Assembly (NCBI GenBank): GCA_028875335.1
Contig: JAPPEF010000262.1
Coordinates: forward strand, 1 to 9,899
Source of the DNA: Gemmatimonadota bacterium
Lineage (GTDB): Bacteria > Latescibacterota > UBA2968 > UBA8231
Direction of reading: 5' to 3'
DNA length: 9,899 nucleotides
Shown here: piece by piece, positions 6,626-9,899 of the stretch
Numbering within the stretch: the first letter of the stretch is position 1
Layout of the letters: each line of letters starts with the position of its first letter
Translations under genes and position numbers: made by a program
The notes under the pieces: generated by a model
What the model saw: the letters and a program-made list of their open reading frames with translations, nothing else
What the model was told of the DNA's origin: nothing
The model's database searches: none

Positions 6626-6638
6626 GGCGAAATCGGTA

Positions 6639-6680
6639 GAGATACGGAATCAGTACCGCTACATTAATCGTCCAGCACAA
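6639..6680 (+). repeat. Direct repeat 2, downstream copy
   Basis: Partner of 5289-5330, about 88% identical. It begins 13 bases after the PhyH stop and ends 38 bases before the PLP-enzyme start. Confidence 0.88.
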
Positions 6681-6681
6681 T
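6640..6681 (+). pseudogene. Relic of a Nudix gene N-terminus (14 codons, no start)
   Basis: The bases read RYGISTATLIVQHN, against RYGISAAALIVQHK at the start of the intact Nudix gene. The codon in the start position is TAG instead of GTG, so it cannot be translated as a gene. Two of the four differing codons within the first thirteen are synonymous (CTA/TTA, ATA/ATC). This suggests the fragment came from a diverged coding copy and is not simply a decayed duplicate. Similarity ends abruptly after codon 14. Confidence 0.65.
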
Positions 6682-6718
6682 TCGCAAACAATATCCACCC
6701 AACCCACAAAGCCCTATT

Positions 6719-7813
6719 ATGACTACCGAACACATCGGCATGACCCGCGACGCCATCGACACCCCCGTCCTCTTGGTCGATCTCGCCGCGCTCGAATACA
6801 ACATTGACCTACTCGCCGAGCACTTCCGCACGGCAGGCAAAAGCCTCCGGCCGCACACCAAGTCACACAAAACCCCAGCCATCGCCCACCTCCAGCTCAC
6901 AGCCGGCGCGCAGGGAATCACCTGCGCCAAGGTCGGGGAGGCCGAGGTCATGGCCGACGCCGGCATCCAAGACATCCTCATTGCCAACGAAGTAGTAGGT
7001 CGTCGCAAGATCGAGCGCCTCATGGCGCTGGCCGCTCGTTGCGACATTATGGCCGCGGTCGATGACCCGCAAAATCTCGCCGACCTCAACGAGGCCGCCC
7101 AAGCCTACAAGGTCTGCCCCCGCGTACTCGTGGAGGTCAACATCGGCCACAACCGCTGCGGCGTCGCGCCCGCCACCGTCGTCGATCTCGCCCGCGCGGC
7201 CTCCCAAGCACCTCACCTGCGCTTCTGCGGCCTGATGGGCTACGAAGGCCACATCATCGACCTCGAAGACAAAGACGCCCGCGACGACGGTGCCCGCACC
7301 TGCCTCCAGCGCCTCGTCGATGCTCGCGACGACGTAGAACGCGCCGGCCTCGACTGCCTAATTTGCAGCGCCTCGGGCACGGGCGATTACTACATCAGCA
7401 CCTCCTTCGACGGCATCACCGAGGTCCAAGCTGGCTCGTACGCGCTAATGGACGCGGCGTACGCCAAACTAAACTTGGGCTTCAAAAACGCCCTCAGCGT
7501 GCTGACCACCGTTACCAGCCGCCCCGCGCCCGAGCAGGTCATCACCGACGCCGGCCTAAAGAGCCTGACGCCCGAGCACGGCTTCCCCCTCGTCAAGGAT
7601 CGCCCCGATCTAGAGTGCCACGCCCTCTCCGAAGAACACGGCCGCCTCAAGACCATAGCCGGCCCCTGCACTGACCTCCACCCCGGCGACCTGCTCGAAT
7701 TTATCCCTGGACACGGCTGCACCACCGTCAACCTCCACGACCACCTCTACGCGCTGCGCGCCAATCGGCTGGAGGCAATTTGGAAAATCGCTGGCCGCGG
7801 CAAAGTCCGCTGA
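6719..7813 (+). CDS. Fold-type III PLP enzyme, DSD1 / D-threonine aldolase / alanine-racemase-like family
   Basis: The protein has 364 residues. The N-terminal TIM-barrel half carries DTPVLLVDLAALEYNI (14-29) and RPHTKSHKTP (44-53), where K48 is the expected PLP Schiff-base lysine. GEAEVMADAGIQDILIANEVVG (73-94) and CSASGTGDYY (216-225) are further family blocks. The C-terminal beta domain has PGHGCTTVNLHD (330-341). H332 and C334 form an HxC pair like the zinc site of eukaryotic-type D-serine dehydratase; D-threonine aldolases, as recalled, use HxD. It probably acts on a D-3-hydroxy amino acid by dehydration or retro-aldol cleavage; which one is undecided. ATG 6719 is taken; ATG 6740 is the alternative, and neither has a visible ribosome site. 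High G+C like the dehydrogenase and LarA-like genes, with which it probably forms the original operon. Confidence 0.86.
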   Translation: MTTEHIGMTRDAIDTPVLLVDLAALEYNIDLLAEHFRTAGKSLRPHTKSHKTPAIAHLQLTAGAQGITCAKVGEAEVMADAGIQDILIANEVVGRRKIERLMALAARCDIMAAVDDPQNLADLNEAAQAYKVCPRVLVEVNIGHNRCGVAPATVVDLARAASQAPHLRFCGLMGYEGHIIDLEDKDARDDGARTCLQRLVDARDDVERAGLDCLICSASGTGDYYISTSFDGITEVQAGSYALMDAAYAKLNLGFKNALSVLTTVTSRPAPEQVITDAGLKSLTPEHGFPLVKDRPDLECHALSEEHGRLKTIAGPCTDLHPGDLLEFIPGHGCTTVNLHDHLYALRANRLEAIWKIAGRGKVR

Positions 7814-7871
7814 CTCGACCCTATACATATACCCTCCAGCAGCCACATCCCTGCCCGCCTCGTCGCGGCCA
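7814..7871 (-). pseudogene. Relic of a FlgD-Ig C-terminal domain (direct repeat 3, left copy)
   Basis: On the minus strand these bases read (S)GRDEAGRDVAAGGYMYRVE, plainly the end of a FlgD-like Ig domain, matching GRDAAGKAVAAGVYLYRVE in the intact gene at 9218-9899. At DNA level the 58 bases match 9263-9320 with ten mismatches and no gap, offset 1449 bp. It fills exactly the space between the PLP enzyme's stop and the TolB-like gene's stop. It lacks the rest of the domain on one side and the last 14 codons on the other. It could be the 3' end of a lost FlgD-Ig gene, or a lost C-terminal domain of the TolB-like protein, since a +1 shift would join them. Confidence 0.75.
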
Positions 7872-8828
7872 CTAACGGGTACCCCCTAAAAGCCGCGCTT
7901 TGATCCGTCCCCACGACTGGGACTCGACGCTCGTCGCAGTAGCAGAAAGGAAAACGGGTTGCCAAGCAGGATAATCTCCGCCCAAACCGTCGGTCAAATT
8001 GACCAAGTTGCTCCCGTCTATATCAACAACCCAAACCTCCTGATCCCCTTGCTCGTTATCGGCAGAGAAAGCAATTTTCATGCTGTCGGGCGACCAAGTA
8101 GGTCCAGGGGTGGCTGATATAAACCAGCCGGGTTCAAGTTCAGCTTGTTGATAAGGTAGATCAGGAAGAGGAATCACCCGGAAATCTATCCGATTCAGGA
8201 GATCTTCTATCTGCTCAGAAGGCTGCGGGACCTCACCGGGAGCGAAGATAGCTAGGTATAGGTAGGCATCGCCCTCAGAGTCCTGCAACACGACATCTGC
8301 TTGTTTGGTTCCGTCTGGAGAAAGACCGCGATTATCGAGGGAACCTTTGACTATCCAAGCCGCCTCCCTCCAATCCATAAGTGAAGAGCCACTGCCGTCC
8401 AGCGCCACAACGAACACTTCAGAGCTCCCTATGAGGTAATTTATGAAGTAAATGCTACTTCCGTCTTCAGCCCAAATAAGATCATTAGATCTGGGATTTG
8501 TTAGAGATCCCATTTGTTGCGGATTGCCGCCATCGGCGTCCATCACCCAGACGTCACCAATGGAATAATCGAGGACGGAAGCGGGATCTTTACTAAAGGC
8601 GAGATAGGCGATCTTCGTGCCATCTGGAGACCAAGCTGGGCTAACGCAATGCCTATGCCGACCTTGGGTTAAGTTGACGGGGTCGCTCCCATCCCCATTC
8701 ATAATCCACACGTCCCCGGCCCCCTCGCGCCACGAGGTAAAAGCGATTTTACCGTCGGCTTGCCCCCAGCCAGCGACGGCCAGCCCCAGCGTTGCCAAGC
8801 AGACGAGCAGTAGGGATCGATAGGTCAT
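7872..8828 (-). CDS. Secreted TolB-like beta-propeller (WD40-like PD40 repeats) protein
   Basis: The protein has 318 residues. A signal peptide (MTYRSLLLVCLATLGLAVAG, cleavage probably near GQA, 22-24) points to export. Propeller repeats of the TolB/PD40 type follow: DVWIMNGDGSDPVNLTQG, SPAWSPDGTKIAYLAF, DVWVMDADGGNPQQ, LSPDGTK, TWSPDSMKIAFSAD and VWVVDIDGSNLVNLTDG. The repeats around residues 150-235 are degenerate. Such propellers are protein-interaction or binding modules in the periplasm or on the surface; no catalytic motif is seen. The C-terminus SVESQSWGRIKARL is a tail I recall from similar proteins of these phyla. ATG 8828 is chosen because AAAGGAG lies seven bases upstream and the signal peptide starts there; a longer frame from 8897 would overlap the next gene. 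It is lower in G+C than the flanking PLP-enzyme and FlgD genes. Confidence 0.83.
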   Translation of the reverse strand: MTYRSLLLVCLATLGLAVAGWGQADGKIAFTSWREGAGDVWIMNGDGSDPVNLTQGRHRHCVSPAWSPDGTKIAYLAFSKDPASVLDYSIGDVWVMDADGGNPQQMGSLTNPRSNDLIWAEDGSSIYFINYLIGSSEVFVVALDGSGSSLMDWREAAWIVKGSLDNRGLSPDGTKQADVVLQDSEGDAYLYLAIFAPGEVPQPSEQIEDLLNRIDFRVIPLPDLPYQQAELEPGWFISATPGPTWSPDSMKIAFSADNEQGDQEVWVVDIDGSNLVNLTDGLGGDYPAWQPVFLSATATSVESQSWGRIKARLLGGTR

Positions 8829-8886
8829 AACGTAGCTCCTTTCATGGATTAATCGGTTTTTTTGTAATATATAGAAAAACCTCTGA

Positions 8887-9183
8887 CTACTCATCATCTA
8901 TCCACGCCTGCAAGCCCCAGCTTTCCAACGACCTCTGTATAGAAGGAGCGAGTTGCTGGAAGCGCAAAGTCAGGCCCAATTGCCCCAAACCGATTACGTC
9001 GCGTTCAAGCAATGGACTGATACTCCGCACTTCGTTAGCCACTATACAGACCTCCCGTACCCCCTCCTCGACATACGATTCCATGCAGTCGTGCAGGATA
9101 TCGAACTCCGTCTTATTGATATATCCCATGAGTTCGATGGTTAAGGTCCGACCGCTGCGATTCAATGTGTTAATACGCACCAT
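8887..9183 (-). CDS. Small STAS-like protein, function unknown
   Basis: The protein has 98 residues with no signal peptide, so it is cytoplasmic. The pattern RTLTIELMGYINKTEFDILHD, then the strand REVCIVANEV, then GLTLRFQQLAPSIQRSLESWGLQAW follows a STAS domain (SpoIIAA/anti-sigma-antagonist fold): a strand, an amphipathic helix, a strand leading to the phospho-site loop, and a last helix ending in a 'GL' turn. The conserved DxS-G loop with its phosphorylatable Ser is not clearly present; SISPLLERD stands in its place. If STAS, it is divergent and perhaps not regulated by phosphorylation. ATG 9183 has AGAGG eight bases upstream. It lies 34 bases after the FlgD-Ig gene and 58 before the TolB-like start, so the three may be cotranscribed. 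No partner kinase or sigma factor is visible. Confidence 0.6.
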   Translation of the reverse strand: MVRINTLNRSGRTLTIELMGYINKTEFDILHDCMESYVEEGVREVCIVANEVRSISPLLERDVIGLGQLGLTLRFQQLAPSIQRSLESWGLQAWIDDE

Positions 9184-9217
9184 GCTGATGCCTCTAATCT
9201 CAGCCCGCAGCGATTCT

Positions 9218-9899
9218 TCACGGCAGCTTCGTCGTCTTCTTGGCCTCTATCTGTCCATCTACCTCAACCCGATAGAGATACACTCCAGCGGCCACGGCCT
9301 TGCCCGCCGCGTCGCGGCCATCCCAAGAAAAACGATGGCTGCCCGCCCCAAGCGGCCCTTGCCACAACTGCCGCACCCGACGACCCAACACATCATACAC
9401 CGTCAACGACATCTGCGCCGCATCCGTCGCCAACTCAAGGGGGATCACTACAGCCGGATTGAACGGATTGGGATAGCTGTCGCCCAGCCGATACTGGGCC
9501 GGCCGCGCTGCCGCCGACGTCATCACCGCGGTCGCTGGCGCTCCCACCGAACTCTTGAGCACCTGCACGCCGCCCAAGACGCTATTTAACACCACCAAGT
9601 CCACATCGCCGTCGCCATCCACATCGCCCGGCAGCACCTGTACCCCTTCGCCGACCAAACGATGCTGCTCCACCTCCTTAGTCGGATTCGCACCCCCACC
9701 CCATTCGACGAACAATCCAAAGCCCGAGGCGCGGTCCCCGCCGACAAATGCCCAATCCTCTACTCCATCGGCATTCAGGTCGCGCACTACCACCGGTGAG
9801 CGCATAAACAGCCCATCGTACAGCACCTTCTCATCTATACGGCCGCTCCGGACGGCAAGGCCCTTGGGCCCTTCCCACCTGTTGCGTTCGAGCGGCGTG
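9218..9899 (-). CDS. FG-GAP/VCBS-repeat protein with C-terminal FlgD-like Ig domain, 5' end outside window
   Basis: The last 226 residues are visible; the frame stays open to the window edge, so a GTG at 9826 is not the real start. Two FG-GAP/VCBS-type calcium-binding loops are seen: RDLNADGVEDWAFV (39-52) and GDVDGDGDVDLVVL (91-104). After a linker rich in Ala/Pro/Val, a FlgD-Ig domain spans about 136-226: LGDSYPNPFNPAVVIPLEL, LTVYDVLGRRVRQL, SWDGRDAAGKAVAAGVYLYRVEVDG. Such C-terminal domains occur on secreted and surface proteins of FCB-group bacteria, where they may serve in sorting or anchoring, and the FG-GAP repeats suggest a propeller for binding. High G+C. Part of its FlgD-Ig coding sequence (9263-9320) is duplicated at 7814-7871. 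Confidence 0.88.
   Translation of the reverse strand, partial: TPLERNRWEGPKGLAVRSGRIDEKVLYDGLFMRSPVVVRDLNADGVEDWAFVGGDRASGFGLFVEWGGGANPTKEVEQHRLVGEGVQVLPGDVDGDGDVDLVVLNSVLGGVQVLKSSVGAPATAVMTSAAARPAQYRLGDSYPNPFNPAVVIPLELATDAAQMSLTVYDVLGRRVRQLWQGPLGAGSHRFSWDGRDAAGKAVAAGVYLYRVEVDGQIEAKKTTKLP
9263..9320 (-). repeat. Direct repeat 3, right copy, inside the FlgD-Ig coding region
   Basis: Partner of 7814-7871 (48 of 58 bases identical, no gap). Here it encodes residues GRDAAGKAVAAGVYLYRVE of an intact domain. The two copies enclose the FlgD tail, the STAS-like gene and the TolB-like gene. Confidence 0.75.

Noticed and set aside
8855..8881. A/T-rich inverted repeat GGTTTTT / AAAAACC between the STAS-like and TolB-like genes as a terminator
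   Set aside because: The stem is only seven pairs, mostly A-T, with a 13-base loop and no T-run in the right place. It may simply be the A/T-rich promoter area of the TolB-like gene (TATATT at 8871-8866 on the minus strand, no good -35).
8829..8897. Longer N-terminus for the TolB-like protein
   Set aside because: It would precede the signal peptide and overlap the STAS-like gene; ATG 8828 has AAAGGAG in the right place.
39..9826. Many open frames on the opposite strand of the dehydrogenase, LarA-like and PLP-enzyme genes
   Set aside because: They are antisense shadows of high-G+C genes, with biased composition and no family motifs or ribosome sites.

Overview
The window looks like chromosomal DNA from an uncultured, G+C-rich bacterium of the Latescibacterota/Poribacteria type. 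The reasons are two phytanoyl-CoA-dioxygenase-family (PhyH) genes, a FG-GAP/VCBS-type secreted protein ending in a FlgD-like Ig domain, a TolB-like propeller protein, and a Fe-alcohol dehydrogenase / LarA-like / DSD1-type enzyme set. This assignment is inferred from gene content only; no rRNA or marker gene is present. I see no tRNA, rRNA, CRISPR array, transposase or integrase.

Left part (1-1444): the 3' end of a PhyH-family oxygenase, a complete GNAT acetyltransferase, and, on the minus strand, a small HTH protein resembling an antitoxin. The HTH gene has its own promoter with a 15-bp palindrome between the -35 and -10 boxes. No toxin gene lies beside it.

Middle (1473-7813, plus strand): high-G+C metabolic genes (iron alcohol dehydrogenase, LarA/DUF2088-like protein, fold-type III PLP enzyme of the D-threonine aldolase / D-serine dehydratase family) form the backbone. 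Two visibly lower-G+C segments interrupt it: a PlsC-type acyltransferase in front of the dehydrogenase, and a Nudix hydrolase plus a second PhyH oxygenase between the LarA-like gene and the PLP enzyme.

Right part (7814-9899, minus strand): the 3' end of a large FG-GAP/FlgD-Ig surface or secreted protein, a small STAS-like protein and a TolB-like propeller lipoprotein/secreted protein. They converge on the plus-strand operon.

The most striking feature is structural. Each of the three lower-G+C segments is bounded by a diverged direct duplication of about 40-80 bp, different for each segment, at offsets of 1325-1327, 1350 and 1449 bp. One copy of each pair belongs to an intact gene and the other is a relic: the leader and first five codons of the dehydrogenase ending in a stop; fourteen codons of a Nudix N-terminus lacking a start; and about twenty codons of a FlgD-Ig domain. 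The junctions sit within 0-20 bp of stop codons. This looks like gene-sized DNA gained by recombination across short homologies, possibly integration of small circular segments, without any visible mobile-element machinery. The mechanism is inference; the repeats are directly visible.
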